From the NCBI RefSeq assembly GCF_030929605.1, contig NZ_JAVFVS010000005.1, positions 310,001-374,000 on the forward strand: a stretch of DNA of 64,000 nucleotides, given 5' to 3'. Position 1 is the stretch's first letter, and every line of letters begins with the position of its first letter. Of the stretch, positions 26,408 through 34,833 are shown one piece after another. The notes below the pieces were generated by a model that worked only from the letters and a program-made list of their open reading frames with translations, was not told the origin of the DNA and did not search any database. The DNA comes from Flavobacterium sp. LHD-80 (lineage in GTDB: Bacteria > Bacteroidota > Bacteroidia > Flavobacteriales > Flavobacteriaceae). The position numbers and the translations under genes are program-made.

Positions 26408-28090
26408 TTTTTATATTTTATCCTATTTGTTTTTCTTTTTTCATGCAATGAAAAAGAAACTGTTGCTACGAATATAGATTCAATAAAAAAAGAAGCAAAA
26501 AAAAATCAGGAAAAAGGCCTAACTGACTTTGCAAAAAAAGACTTTAATACTGCTTTTTATAATTTAAACAAATCTAAAATAGCATTTGAAAATTTGAAAG
26601 ATAGCGCCAATTTGGTTTACAATCTTATTCTCATGGCTAATATCCAACAAATTAATGGGGATTATTATGGTAGTAAAGAAACACTTACTGAAGCATTGCC
26701 TTATGTAAAAAAAAAGGATGTTTATAGTGCCGCAATCAATAACTTTTTTGGCATCGCTGATAAGGAATTATCTAATTATGAGGATGCTATTTACTACTAT
26801 AACGAAGGACTTAAAGATTGTTCCGATTCTTTGTGCAAACAATCTATTTTAAATAATATCGCAGTTGTTTATATTAAACAAAAAAAATACGATAAGGCAA
26901 TCAAAATCTTTGAATCTATTTTAAATATAAAAGGATCGGGAGATCAATTCATAAATAGTAAAGCTGGAATTTTAGACAATTATGGTTATGCTTTGTTCAA
27001 AAAAGGATTAAATGAGAAGGGTTTTTTGTTTATGAAACAAAGTCTAGACCTAAGACAAAGTAATGTTAAAGATTACGGAAGCATTGAAAACAATTTACAT
27101 TTATCAGAATTTCACTTTAAAAGCCAGCCTCAAAAATCAAAACAATTTGCCTCAAATGCCTACGAAACGGCAACGAAAATACACAGTATTGATGAACGTT
27201 TAAAGGCTTTGTCTTTTTTAATGACCAATAATTCTGTGACTAATAAAACAGAATACATCCAAAAATTCATTTTCTTAAATGATAGTATCCTAAAAGTCAG
27301 GAATAATTTTAAAAACAAATTCGCAAAAATTAAATACGATTCAAAAAAAGAAAAAGACGAAAATGAGAAATTGCGTTTAGAAAAAGCTGTCGCCCAAAAA
27401 GATTCCGAAAATGAGAAAATCGTATTTATTGGAATCCTAATTATTCTTCTATTTTTATTCGCCTATTTGAAAAAACATTATGATAATCGGAACCGAATAG
27501 GAAAAATAAAGACTGTCTACGATACCGAAACAAGAATTTCTAAGGATATACATGATGAATTGGCAAATGATGTCTTCGATACAATAACCTTTACACAAAC
27601 TCAATCTTTAACAACCGAAAATAATACAGGGATCTTATTGCAAAAACTAAATCATATTTATACTCGTGTTCGAGGTATTTCAAGAGAAAATAATGATATC
27701 GATACTGGAATAAATTATTCAAGAAATTTAAAAGAAATGCTTTCTACTTACAGCGACAATAATATAAATGTCTCAATTAATGGTATCGAAAAAATAAATT
27801 GGGATGTAATTGAAGAGCTTAAAAAGATAACAATTCATCGCGTTTTACAAGAATTAATGGTTAACATGAAAAAGCATAGCGAAGCTTCGGTAGTGGTTTT
27901 AAAATTTGAAACGGACAGTAATAAAATCTTTCTAAATTACTCAGACAACGGAAAAGGCAGTGAAAAATCAAAGATTATAAAAAATGGTTTGCAAAATATG
28001 GAAAACCGTATTTTATCTGTAAAAGGAGCAATTACTTTTGAAACCGAACCTCAAAAAGGTTTTAAAGTAAAAATAACTATGCCTAAATAA
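26393..28090 (+). CDS. Cassette A TPR-domain sensor histidine kinase
   Basis: A 565-residue sensor kinase. An N-terminal signal or lipobox (FLFSC, Cys18) is followed by an extracytoplasmic TPR array (about 35-300, with repeats such as DAIYYYNEG and KYDKAIKIFESIL), a coiled coil rich in Lys/Glu (about 305-340), one membrane segment (343-359), and a NarL-type kinase core: the phospho-accepting His387 in ISKDIHDELANDV, the N-box ELMVNMKKHS and the G-box YSDNGKG. A response regulator follows after 6 bp. TPR sensors of this build are common in Bacteroidota; the ligand is unknown. Two paralogues are encoded at 36305-38011 and 42552-44261. Confidence 0.92.
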   Translation: MLRSPFLYFILFVFLFSCNEKETVATNIDSIKKEAKKNQEKGLTDFAKKDFNTAFYNLNKSKIAFENLKDSANLVYNLILMANIQQINGDYYGSKETLTEALPYVKKKDVYSAAINNFFGIADKELSNYEDAIYYYNEGLKDCSDSLCKQSILNNIAVVYIKQKKYDKAIKIFESILNIKGSGDQFINSKAGILDNYGYALFKKGLNEKGFLFMKQSLDLRQSNVKDYGSIENNLHLSEFHFKSQPQKSKQFASNAYETATKIHSIDERLKALSFLMTNNSVTNKTEYIQKFIFLNDSILKVRNNFKNKFAKIKYDSKKEKDENEKLRLEKAVAQKDSENEKIVFIGILIILLFLFAYLKKHYDNRNRIGKIKTVYDTETRISKDIHDELANDVFDTITFTQTQSLTTENNTGILLQKLNHIYTRVRGISRENNDIDTGINYSRNLKEMLSTYSDNNINVSINGIEKINWDVIEELKKITIHRVLQELMVNMKKHSEASVVVLKFETDSNKIFLNYSDNGKGSEKSKIIKNGLQNMENRILSVKGAITFETEPQKGFKVKITMPK

Positions 28091-28096
28091 AAGCCT

Positions 28097-28765
28097 ATGT
28101 TTAAAAAAGTAATAATAGCTGAAGATATCGATGCCATGAATTTAGGAATTCAACAGGTTTTGAAAGATTTAAATATTGCCGATTACCAACATTCAAAATT
28201 TTGTGATGATGCGTTTCTAAAAATACGTGCAGCAATTCACAAAAATGAACCATTCGATTTATTAATTAGTGATCTTTCTTTTAAAAAAGATCATCGTGAA
28301 CCAAACATTAAAAACGGAGATGAACTGGTTCAAAAAGTACGTGAATTACAACCTGATATTAAAATAATTGTCTATTCTGTCGAAGACAAAAGCTTTCGTA
28401 TTAAATCGCTTTTTGAAAATGCTGAAATAGATGGTTTTGTTTTAAAAAGTTTGAATAGTATTGAAGAATTAAAAAAAGCAATCAATCTGATTTCAAGTTC
28501 TGACAAAAAATTTATTTCTCCAGAAATATCTTCTGCTTTACAGGAAAAAAACAATTTCGAAATAGAAGAATTGGATATTAAGATTTTAAAGCATTTAGCT
28601 GACGGCACTTCTCAAGATGAAATAATAGAAATCCTAAAAACCTTAGGAACTAAACCGAACAGCAAAAGTGCTATGGAAAAAAGACTTTCTAGATTAAAAG
28701 ACTTTTTTAAAGCGAACAATACGCTTCATTTGATTTCAATTGTAAAAGATATGGGGATAATTTAA
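28097..28765 (+). CDS. Cassette A response regulator
   Basis: A 222-residue regulator with an N-terminal receiver (acidic pair Glu9-Asp10, phospho-acceptor Asp59 in LLISDLSF, conserved Lys in FVLKS) and a C-terminal helical DNA-binding region (IKILKHLADGTSQDEIIEIL, SAMEKRLSRLKDFFKA) that is LuxR-like but extended at the end (LISIVKDMGII). It is the partner of the kinase 6 bp upstream and is closely similar to the regulator of cassette B (38020-38688). It may bind the shared promoter box of this region, which is inference. Confidence 0.92.
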   Translation: MFKKVIIAEDIDAMNLGIQQVLKDLNIADYQHSKFCDDAFLKIRAAIHKNEPFDLLISDLSFKKDHREPNIKNGDELVQKVRELQPDIKIIVYSVEDKSFRIKSLFENAEIDGFVLKSLNSIEELKKAINLISSSDKKFISPEISSALQEKNNFEIEELDIKILKHLADGTSQDEIIEILKTLGTKPNSKSAMEKRLSRLKDFFKANNTLHLISIVKDMGII

Positions 28766-28785
28766 ATTCCTGCTATTCCTATTTT

Positions 28786-28809
28786 AAAGCTCCTTCGGGG
28801 GCTTTTTTT
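28786..28809 (+). terminator. Terminator after the cassette A response regulator
   Basis: AAAGCTCC and GGGGCTTT form a stem with a TTCG tetraloop, followed by a T-run. Confidence 0.88.
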
Positions 28810-28836
28810 ATTGCCGAAATTTAAAATTTTATGGAT

Positions 28837-28879
28837 TATGGATTTCCGTAAAATGCTGGTTTTATTGAATTTACTTTTG
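28837..28879 (+). promoter_or_regulatory. Shared-box promoter ahead of the 28915 gene
   Basis: TATGGATTTCCGTA (28837-28850), then 21 bp, then TACTTTTG (28872-28879). The layout equals that of the cassette A membrane-protein promoter and of the promoter at 32900-32942. Confidence 0.7.
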
Positions 28880-28914
28880 GATTATTAATCAACTAATTAA
28901 AACTTAAAAAAATT

Positions 28915-29145
28915 ATGGAACACAAAGTAATACCATTTGCCGCTTCAATCGATTTAAAGAAAAACACATCTTCACAAATTGCAGAACAATTAGAAAGTGC
29001 AATAAAATATCATACTGAAAAAGGTTGGAAATATGTCCGAGTAGAGAACATTACAACTTTTGTTAATGCAGAATTAGGATGTTTTGGAATTGGGGCAAGA
29101 CCTGCTCAAACACTTTTCACACACTTAATCATTTTTGAAAAATAA
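28915..29145 (+). CDS. Small DUF4177-like protein
   Basis: 76 residues. The opening EHKVIPFAASI and the later block LESAIKYHTEKGWKYVRVENI resemble the small DUF4177 fold, whose function is unknown; the match is by eye. No signal peptide is present. It carries the shared-box promoter and is followed after one base by the YidD-like gene, so the two form a unit. Confidence 0.65.
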   Translation: MEHKVIPFAASIDLKKNTSSQIAEQLESAIKYHTEKGWKYVRVENITTFVNAELGCFGIGARPAQTLFTHLIIFEK

Positions 29146-29146
29146 A

Positions 29147-29428
29147 ATGAAGTATTTCATTCTATTAATTATTCGATTGTATTGGATACTAATTCCTCAG
29201 TCTAGCAGAAGAAAATGCATTTTTAAAAAATCCTGTTCAAATTATGTCTTTGAAATAACTCAAAAAGAAGGTTTTATAAAAGGGCTAAGTGCATTTCAAT
29301 TTCGATATAAAAACTGCAGAGGAAATTTTTCAATTTTTCAGAATCCAATTAATAACCAAATCCAAATGATACTTCCTTCACAAATAATAATTGAGAGGGA
29401 AGAAATTGCTGAAAGGCTAATTACTTAA
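29147..29428 (+). CDS. YidD-like small membrane-associated protein
   Basis: 93 residues. The pattern FILLIIRLYWILIPQSS, then CIFKKSCSNYVFEIT and GFIKGLSAFQFRYKNC follows YidD, the membrane-insertion efficiency factor with conserved cysteines. The frame can open at a TTG at 29135 inside the preceding gene, but the ATG at 29147 one base after that stop is preferred. The usual C-terminal Cys-His-Pro end is altered, and housekeeping yidD normally sits with rpmH/rnpA, so this is a diverged extra copy in an accessory region. Confidence 0.7.
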   Translation: MKYFILLIIRLYWILIPQSSRRKCIFKKSCSNYVFEITQKEGFIKGLSAFQFRYKNCRGNFSIFQNPINNQIQMILPSQIIIEREEIAERLIT

Positions 29429-29437
29429 GCTCAAAAC

Positions 29438-29490
29438 AAAATCAGGTACAAGTACGCGCTTTGTAAGAATCAATTCTAATTAGATTTATA
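29438..29490 (+). promoter_or_regulatory. Second repeated upstream element, copy 1
   Basis: AAAATCAGGTACAAGTAC, then AATTCTAATTAGATTTA containing the palindrome TCTAATTAGA (29475-29484). The same series occurs at 34023-34073 ahead of the 34119 lipoprotein gene. No good -7 box was seen, so its role is open. Confidence 0.45.
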
Positions 29491-29507
29491 ACAAAAAATC
29501 AAAAAAA

Positions 29508-29717
29508 ATGGAAAGAGAATATGTAAGATCGTCAAATTTAAAATCAATAGGTTATGACGATAATAATCAAATATTAGAAATAGAGTTTAATCATGGTGGA
29601 GTCTATCGATACTTTGGAGTTCCGGAAGATGTTCATTATGAATTAATGACTGCTAATTCAAAAGGATCGTATTTTTCATCTCATATTAAAAACATTTATA
29701 GAACTCAAAAACTTTAG
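29508..29717 (+). CDS. KTSC-domain protein
   Basis: A 69-residue protein made of one KTSC domain, named for its similarity to a lysyl-tRNA synthetase C-terminal segment. The pattern is typical: SSNLKSIGYDDNNQILEIEF, HGGVYRYFGVPEDVHYELM, SKGSYFSSHIKNIY. KTSC proteins are often found near mobile or defence genes and their function is unknown. A second KTSC-like gene follows after 5 bp. Confidence 0.88.
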   Translation: MEREYVRSSNLKSIGYDDNNQILEIEFNHGGVYRYFGVPEDVHYELMTANSKGSYFSSHIKNIYRTQKL

Positions 29718-29722
29718 AAATT

Positions 29723-29938
29723 ATGGAAAGATATGCAAATCGAAGCGGTGGATCAGGAGTTTCAGGATACGAGATTGGATCTGATTACATTAGAGTACGA
29801 TTTTCTTCGGGAAGTACTTATCAATATAGTTATAGAAAAGCTGGACAATCACATGTTGAAAATATGAAACGATTAGCTTCTGCAGGTTCAGGACTAAATA
29901 GTTATATTAATTCTTATGTAAAATTTAAATATGACTAA
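29723..29938 (+). CDS. KTSC-like small protein
   Basis: 71 residues with the same outline as the preceding KTSC protein (SGVSGYEIGSDYIRVRF, SSGSTYQYSYRKAG, LNSYINSYVKFKYD) but a Gly/Ser-rich start and low identity. It is probably a diverged tandem partner. The two genes are 5 bp apart and should be co-expressed. Confidence 0.7.
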   Translation: MERYANRSGGSGVSGYEIGSDYIRVRFSSGSTYQYSYRKAGQSHVENMKRLASAGSGLNSYINSYVKFKYD

Positions 29939-29986
29939 AAACATTTATCAATCAGTTACTCGAAAAACAAAATTAAACTATTTAAA

Positions 29987-31798
29987 ATGAAACTACATAC
30001 ATTAAAAATATCAGGGTTCAAACGATTAAAAGATGTTACAATTAATTTTGGTGATGCAACATTTTTAATTGGACAAAATAATTGTGGAAAGAGCACAATT
30101 TTAAAGGCAATAGAAATTTTACTCTCCGCAAAAAAACAGCTTACAAATTTTGATTATCATTCAATTATTGACGAAGAAACTGGAGAAACTAAAGTTGATA
30201 TCCAAACAATAGTCTTAGAAGCTGAATTTAGAAATTTACCTGAAGAAGCAAAACAATGGAGGGGATTTAAAGGTAGAATTTTCGAATATGACATAGAAGA
30301 AGAAGAAGAAGTCGTTGATAGCGGCCTTTCTGTGACTTATAAAAAAACATATGAAATTGGAAAAGATGTAATGATTGAATTTAAATCTAAAGTCCGTGAA
30401 ATAGCTGAAGATTTTAGAGATTGCAAAACGATAAATGACTTTATCGCAAAAGGATTGAGTGAAGAATTATTTAGTATTTTATCTATTGAGAATGATAAAC
30501 CAATAGGTAAGAGTAAAGGCATTTTAGAAAAACTTGAACAAATTGATGAAATTTGGGATATTCAAGACGATGAGGTTTGGTTTCAAAACCCAGGAGGAAT
30601 CCCTGGAAACGTTTTAAAAATGCTACCGCGTTTCTTAATGATTCCTGTTGACATATCAACTAGTGAAATCCAAGGAAATGGAAATGGAGTATTAGGAAAA
30701 ACATTAGGTGAATTATTTGAAACCGTTAGAGAAAATTCAAATAATTTCAAAGAAGCCCAAACACATCTTCAAAATCTTGCAAAAGAGCTTGATCCGCAAG
30801 ATGTAGATTCTGAATTTGGCAAAATGATGACCGATTTAAATATGGTTTTAGAAAGTGTTTTTCCTGATACAAAACTACATGCCACCACAAACTTGAGTGA
30901 TCCAACAAGTTTAAAACCTTCTTTTAATGTGGAAATGTCTAGTAATATTAAAACAATTGTAGAATATCAGGGAACAGGAATGATTAGAGCCGCAGTTTTT
31001 GGAATGTTAAGATACAGACAAAAGTGGTTAAGCCAACGGGAAGATGATCACGCAAGGTCGTTGATAATTTGTTTTGAAGAACCTGAGATCTATTTGCATC
31101 CCAGTGCTGCTAATCAAATGAGAGAAGCCATTTATGATTTAAGCACTTCAAATTCTCAAATTATCGCCTCCACACATTCACCCTATTTAATTGATATTTC
31201 CAAGAAACCAAAACAAGTTCTAAATCGATTATATAATTGTGGTAATCATGTAAATTGCAATTCATTCTCTGTTAGCGAAAAATTTAAACTACTTCAAGAC
31301 GATGATAAAGATTATGTAAAAATGTTAATGAAAATTGATAATTATATCTCTCGTATATTTTTCACAAACACGGTAATTGTAATTGAAGGAGATACAGAAG
31401 ACTTATTAATACGAGAATCGTTAAAAAGACTTCCTAGACAAGATTATTTAAAGATTCTTTCAAACTTTGAAATTGTAAAAGCAAGAGGAAAAGCAGCTAT
31501 AATAGGTTTAATTAAATATTTAGCATCAATGGGGATTCAGCCAATTGTGGTTCACGATAGAGATGCTAATGTAGCAAATGCCGAAAAATATAATAAACCA
31601 ATTCAAGATGCTCTTGGCGACGGAGGTAAAATCATAATGATGCATGAAAATGTAGAAGATGAACTTAATTATGCAGCAACATATGAAAAACCTTTAAAAG
31701 CTTATATTAAGACAAAAGAATGGGGAGAAAATTGGGACGACTTACCAGAAAATTGGAGAATAAAATTAAAAGAAATTTTTGGAGAATATATACCATAG
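29987..31798 (+). CDS. OLD-family ATP-dependent endonuclease (AAA ATPase + TOPRIM)
   Basis: A 603-residue protein with an SMC/RecF-like ATPase split into an N-terminal lobe (Walker A GQNNCGKST at 29-37) and a C-terminal lobe (Walker B LIICFEEPEIYLHPSA; STHSPYLIDIS), followed by a TOPRIM nuclease domain (about 463-545: VIVIEGDTEDLLI, VVHDRDA). This is the OLD layout, used in phage interference and in Gabija (GajA). No GajB-type helicase, reverse transcriptase or AriB partner is adjacent, so it is not assigned to a named system. Its neighbours downstream have PD-(D/E)XK-like motifs. Confidence 0.92.
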   Translation: MKLHTLKISGFKRLKDVTINFGDATFLIGQNNCGKSTILKAIEILLSAKKQLTNFDYHSIIDEETGETKVDIQTIVLEAEFRNLPEEAKQWRGFKGRIFEYDIEEEEEVVDSGLSVTYKKTYEIGKDVMIEFKSKVREIAEDFRDCKTINDFIAKGLSEELFSILSIENDKPIGKSKGILEKLEQIDEIWDIQDDEVWFQNPGGIPGNVLKMLPRFLMIPVDISTSEIQGNGNGVLGKTLGELFETVRENSNNFKEAQTHLQNLAKELDPQDVDSEFGKMMTDLNMVLESVFPDTKLHATTNLSDPTSLKPSFNVEMSSNIKTIVEYQGTGMIRAAVFGMLRYRQKWLSQREDDHARSLIICFEEPEIYLHPSAANQMREAIYDLSTSNSQIIASTHSPYLIDISKKPKQVLNRLYNCGNHVNCNSFSVSEKFKLLQDDDKDYVKMLMKIDNYISRIFFTNTVIVIEGDTEDLLIRESLKRLPRQDYLKILSNFEIVKARGKAAIIGLIKYLASMGIQPIVVHDRDANVANAEKYNKPIQDALGDGGKIIMMHENVEDELNYAATYEKPLKAYIKTKEWGENWDDLPENWRIKLKEIFGEYIP

Positions 31799-31853
31799 CA
31801 AAGCCTAACACAAAAATTGAACATCAAAATAATATTTAAACAAAGTAAATGAT

Positions 31854-32885
31854 ATGTCAACAATAAAACTAAACCAACAATTAAAACGTCTAGAAATCAA
31901 GGAATTTGAAATCGAAAACCAAATTGTTTTCAATTACTTTGACAATCTTTCTGCAAATGAAAGAGACGAAAAGCTATTACGTGCTATTTATATTGGTGTC
32001 TTGGCTTTAATGGAAGATCGTATTTCTTCTTTTTTAGCCAAAACCAATAATGAACTTGGAACAGAATTAGAAAGTCTAAAAATGATTTTCGAAATGAAAA
32101 AAGAGCTTTTTTATAAATCAACAATTAAAGGTTCCTTAGCAGAAGATGATATTGCAGAATTTTTAAACAATTATTTTTTAGAAAAAAGATTAAAAGATCG
32201 CGCTTTTTTAACTGGAAACACAGCTGGAAATATTCCAAAAAATAAAACGGGAGATATTGTTTGCGAAGTTAATGGGAGTTCAGATTTAAAAATTGCTATC
32301 GAATGTAAGTTTGACAAAAGCATACGTTTTGGAGAAATTGAAAACAAAGAAATTTTCACAAGAAAAACAGATACAGCTTGGAGTCAATTAATCGAAACAC
32401 AAGCTAACAGAGATTCAAAAGTGAGTTTAATTGTTCTTGATATTTCATTAGTAGATAATTCTATTCTTAAAAATTTTGACAACGTTGGTTTTATTCCCGG
32501 AGTTGGATTTGTTGCTATTATAAATTCTCAAAAAGGAGATTATTCTAATCTTTCTATTGCTTATATGCTTGCGCGCGATATTGCACTAAATTCAAAAGAA
32601 ATTGAACTTGACAAAGATATTCTTGCAATGATTGTAAATCGAATTATCAAAGATATTAATGAAATACTTTCGATAAAATCATTAGTAATGAATAATATCG
32701 AAAACAATAAAGCCATTCTAAAACAATTAGAAAAATCAATCTTATTGATGGACTTTAATCAGGAATATTTAAAGAGATTTTTAAATGTTGGAACTTTAAC
32801 AAAGAAAGATTTATTAGACTTTTATATGGCTGATGATGTTAAGGATAAATACAAATTAATTGAAAAAGATATTAATGAAATTTAA
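31854..32885 (+). CDS. Putative PD-(D/E)XK nuclease-like protein
   Basis: 343 residues, not recognised as a named family. Residues about 1-90 are helical. The middle has TGDIVCEVNG then LKIAIECKFD, spaced like the D...E-x-K catalytic core of restriction-endonuclease folds. The C-terminal third is helical with many Lys/Glu residues and could be a coiled coil. It follows the OLD gene by 55 bp in the same direction, so the two may act together. Nuclease activity is inferred only from the motif. Confidence 0.6.
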   Translation: MSTIKLNQQLKRLEIKEFEIENQIVFNYFDNLSANERDEKLLRAIYIGVLALMEDRISSFLAKTNNELGTELESLKMIFEMKKELFYKSTIKGSLAEDDIAEFLNNYFLEKRLKDRAFLTGNTAGNIPKNKTGDIVCEVNGSSDLKIAIECKFDKSIRFGEIENKEIFTRKTDTAWSQLIETQANRDSKVSLIVLDISLVDNSILKNFDNVGFIPGVGFVAIINSQKGDYSNLSIAYMLARDIALNSKEIELDKDILAMIVNRIIKDINEILSIKSLVMNNIENNKAILKQLEKSILLMDFNQEYLKRFLNVGTLTKKDLLDFYMADDVKDKYKLIEKDINEI

Positions 32886-32899
32886 ATAAAATTTGAAAT

Positions 32900-32942
32900 T
32901 ACGGATTTCCATAAAATATTGATTTTACAGGTTTTACTTTTG
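32900..32942 (+). promoter_or_regulatory. Shared-box promoter ahead of the 32968 gene
   Basis: TACGGATTTCCATA (32900-32913), 21 bp, TACTTTTG (32935-32942). The 14-bp box is identical to that of the cassette A membrane protein read on the minus strand. Confidence 0.7.
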
Positions 32943-32967
32943 AATAACTAATCATAAAATCGATAAA

Positions 32968-34023
32968 ATGGAAATCAACATTCAACTAAAATCACTAGCC
33001 GATAAAATAAATCAGCTGAAAAGTAAAATTGAGACTGAAGAATCTACAAAACATGCTTTTGTATTGCCTTTTATACACATTCTGGGTTATGATGCTTTTA
33101 ATCCGTTAGAAGTAGTTCCTGAATTTACAGCAGATCTTGGGCTGAAAAAAGGCGAAAAAGTAGATTATGCTATTTTTCAAAATGGAGAACCCATTATCAT
33201 TGTAGAATGCAAAAGCTGGAAAGAAAATCTTACGGTACATAATTCTCAATTATTTCGCTATTTCCACGTTACAAAAACTCGATTTGCGCTTTTGACAAAT
33301 GGTATTACTTACCAATTTTTTACTGATTTAGATAATCAAAACAAAATGGATGAAAAACCATTTTTGGAATTTGACATTTGCAATCTAAAAGAGAATACTA
33401 TAAACGAGATTGCAAAATTTCATAAAGCCAATTTTGATGTAAATAACATTGTAAGCAATGCCAGTTCTCTAAAATACATTAAAGAAATAAAAAAGCAGAT
33501 AAGTGCAGAATTAGAAAATCCTTCAAATGATTTTACAAAACTTTTTGCTAATAAAGTATATGCCGGAAGATTGACTGAAAAAGTTGTGGACGAATTTAAA
33601 GATTTGGTTCAAAAATCGGTCAGCCAATTTATTAATGATAAAATCAATGACCGATTAAATGCTGCTTTAACCAAAGAAACAATCAAACAGCAAGTTGAAG
33701 AAATTTCAATAATTGAAGATGACAATAAAATTATTACATCTGAAGAAGAACTTGACGGTTATCGAATAGTAGTTGCTATTTTACGTCGAAAATTACCAAC
33801 CAACAGAATTGTTTATCGCGATACGCAATCCTATTTTGGAATCTTGCTGGATGATAACAACCGTAAGCCTTTATGCCGACTGCATCTTAATGGCGGTAAA
33901 AAATATATAAGCCTGTTTAATGACAATAAAACAGAGTCAAAAATTTCGATTTCATCAATCGACGATATTTATCAGTTTGAGAAAGAATTATTAGATACTG
34001 TGGCGCTTTACGAAACAGAATAA
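32968..34023 (+). CDS. Type I restriction-enzyme R N-terminal-like (HsdR_N) protein
   Basis: A 351-residue protein with an HsdR N-terminal-type nuclease domain: HAFVLPFIHILGYDAFNPLEVVPEF, the catalytic pattern VDYAIFQNGEPIIIVECKSW, and NSQLFRYFHVTKTRFALLTNG. There is no helicase motor, so it is a stand-alone nuclease-like protein rather than a restriction subunit. The C-terminal third (about 245-351) is a separate domain with RRKLPTNRIVYRDTQSYFGIL. Such stand-alone proteins occur widely in bacteria, often in variable regions. It carries its own shared-box promoter. Confidence 0.85.
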   Translation: MEINIQLKSLADKINQLKSKIETEESTKHAFVLPFIHILGYDAFNPLEVVPEFTADLGLKKGEKVDYAIFQNGEPIIIVECKSWKENLTVHNSQLFRYFHVTKTRFALLTNGITYQFFTDLDNQNKMDEKPFLEFDICNLKENTINEIAKFHKANFDVNNIVSNASSLKYIKEIKKQISAELENPSNDFTKLFANKVYAGRLTEKVVDEFKDLVQKSVSQFINDKINDRLNAALTKETIKQQVEEISIIEDDNKIITSEEELDGYRIVVAILRRKLPTNRIVYRDTQSYFGILLDDNNRKPLCRLHLNGGKKYISLFNDNKTESKISISSIDDIYQFEKELLDTVALYETE

Positions 34024-34073
34024 AATCACGTATAAGTACTCATTTTAAAGAATTTAATTCTAATTAGATTTAA
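34023..34073 (+). promoter_or_regulatory. Second repeated upstream element, copy 2
   Basis: AAAATCACGTATAAGTAC, then AATTCTAATTAGATTTA with the palindrome TCTAATTAGA at 34059-34068. It aligns along its length with 29438-29490. Confidence 0.45.
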
Positions 34074-34118
34074 AAATTAAATAAAGCTTTTAGTTCTAAA
34101 CCAAATACCACAAAGCCT

Positions 34119-34526
34119 ATGCAAAAAAACTACCTCATCTTACTTTTATTATTTACATTTTATTCCTGTAAAAAAGCCTCTTCGCCACCACCAAAAGTAA
34201 ACTCATTTTTTAAAGAAGTAACTTCTACAGATGATCGTAAAACGATTACAACAGAAGAAGCAAAAACATATCATGTTGATAACAAATATCAATATAAATA
34301 TCGAACCGGAAATCCAAGCCATTATGAATATAATTATGATGTTAAAGGAATTAATACAAGAGGCGATTCTGTTTTCGGGAACATTAATACCGAAGGGAAA
34401 TATGGTGCAGGAATTTTAGTAACCGATAGCATTCCTGAGTTAGAAATTACTACGGAATGGATTTCTCATGGAAAATTAAAAGCTTTTGATAATAAAGGAA
34501 ATGAATATCAATTAATAGTAAAATAA
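34119..34526 (+). CDS. Hypothetical lipoprotein
   Basis: 135 residues with a lipoprotein signal (LLLFTFYSCKKASS, Cys17). The mature part is tyrosine- and charge-rich, with KYQYKYRTGNPSHYEYNYDV and a predicted beta-rich end (GKLKAFDNKGNEYQLIV). Family not recognised. It is followed after 12 bp by another small exported protein. Confidence 0.7.
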   Translation: MQKNYLILLLLFTFYSCKKASSPPPKVNSFFKEVTSTDDRKTITTEEAKTYHVDNKYQYKYRTGNPSHYEYNYDVKGINTRGDSVFGNINTEGKYGAGILVTDSIPELEITTEWISHGKLKAFDNKGNEYQLIVK

Positions 34527-34538
34527 ATTAGGCCAAAA

Positions 34539-34748
34539 ATGAAATATGCTTTATTACTTCTCTTCGTTTTTTTAACTTCATTTTGCCCTCCCGAAGCGAC
34601 AGTATACTTATGTGGTCCAACAGGTGCTAAAAAATATCATTATAATGAAAACTGTCGCGGTCTAAGTTCATGCAATCATGAGATTACGAAAGTTACACTT
34701 AAAAAAGCTCAGGGATATGGCTTGACACTTTGTGGCTGGGAAGATTAA
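34539..34748 (+). CDS. Small exported cysteine-containing protein
   Basis: 69 residues with a signal peptide and five cysteines (FCPPEATVYLCGPTGAKKYH, NCRGLSSCNHEI, LTLCGWED). It resembles small conserved hypothetical proteins of Bacteroidota with a VYLCGPTGAKKYHY motif; function unknown. It lies 12 bp after the 34119 lipoprotein gene. Confidence 0.7.
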   Translation: MKYALLLLFVFLTSFCPPEATVYLCGPTGAKKYHYNENCRGLSSCNHEITKVTLKKAQGYGLTLCGWED

Positions 34749-34798
34749 AAATTATTTTTTTTTTATTATTCAAAGAATGATAAGGAATAAACCTCAGC

Positions 34799-34833
34799 AA
34801 ACCTCCCAAAAGAAATTCTCTTTGGGAGGTTTT
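34799..34833. terminator. Bidirectional terminator at the outer end of cassette B
   Basis: ACCTCCCAAA and TTTGGGAGGT with flanking A and T runs; it is homologous to the terminator at 24759-24793 of cassette A. Confidence 0.88.

Noticed and set aside
29987-31798. Gabija (GajA) assignment for the OLD-type gene
   Set aside because: No UvrD-like GajB gene is adjacent; the next genes have PD-(D/E)XK-like motifs instead, so only the family call is kept.
32968-34023. Type I restriction-modification system
   Set aside because: Only an HsdR N-terminal-like domain is present; there is no helicase motor, methyltransferase or specificity subunit nearby.
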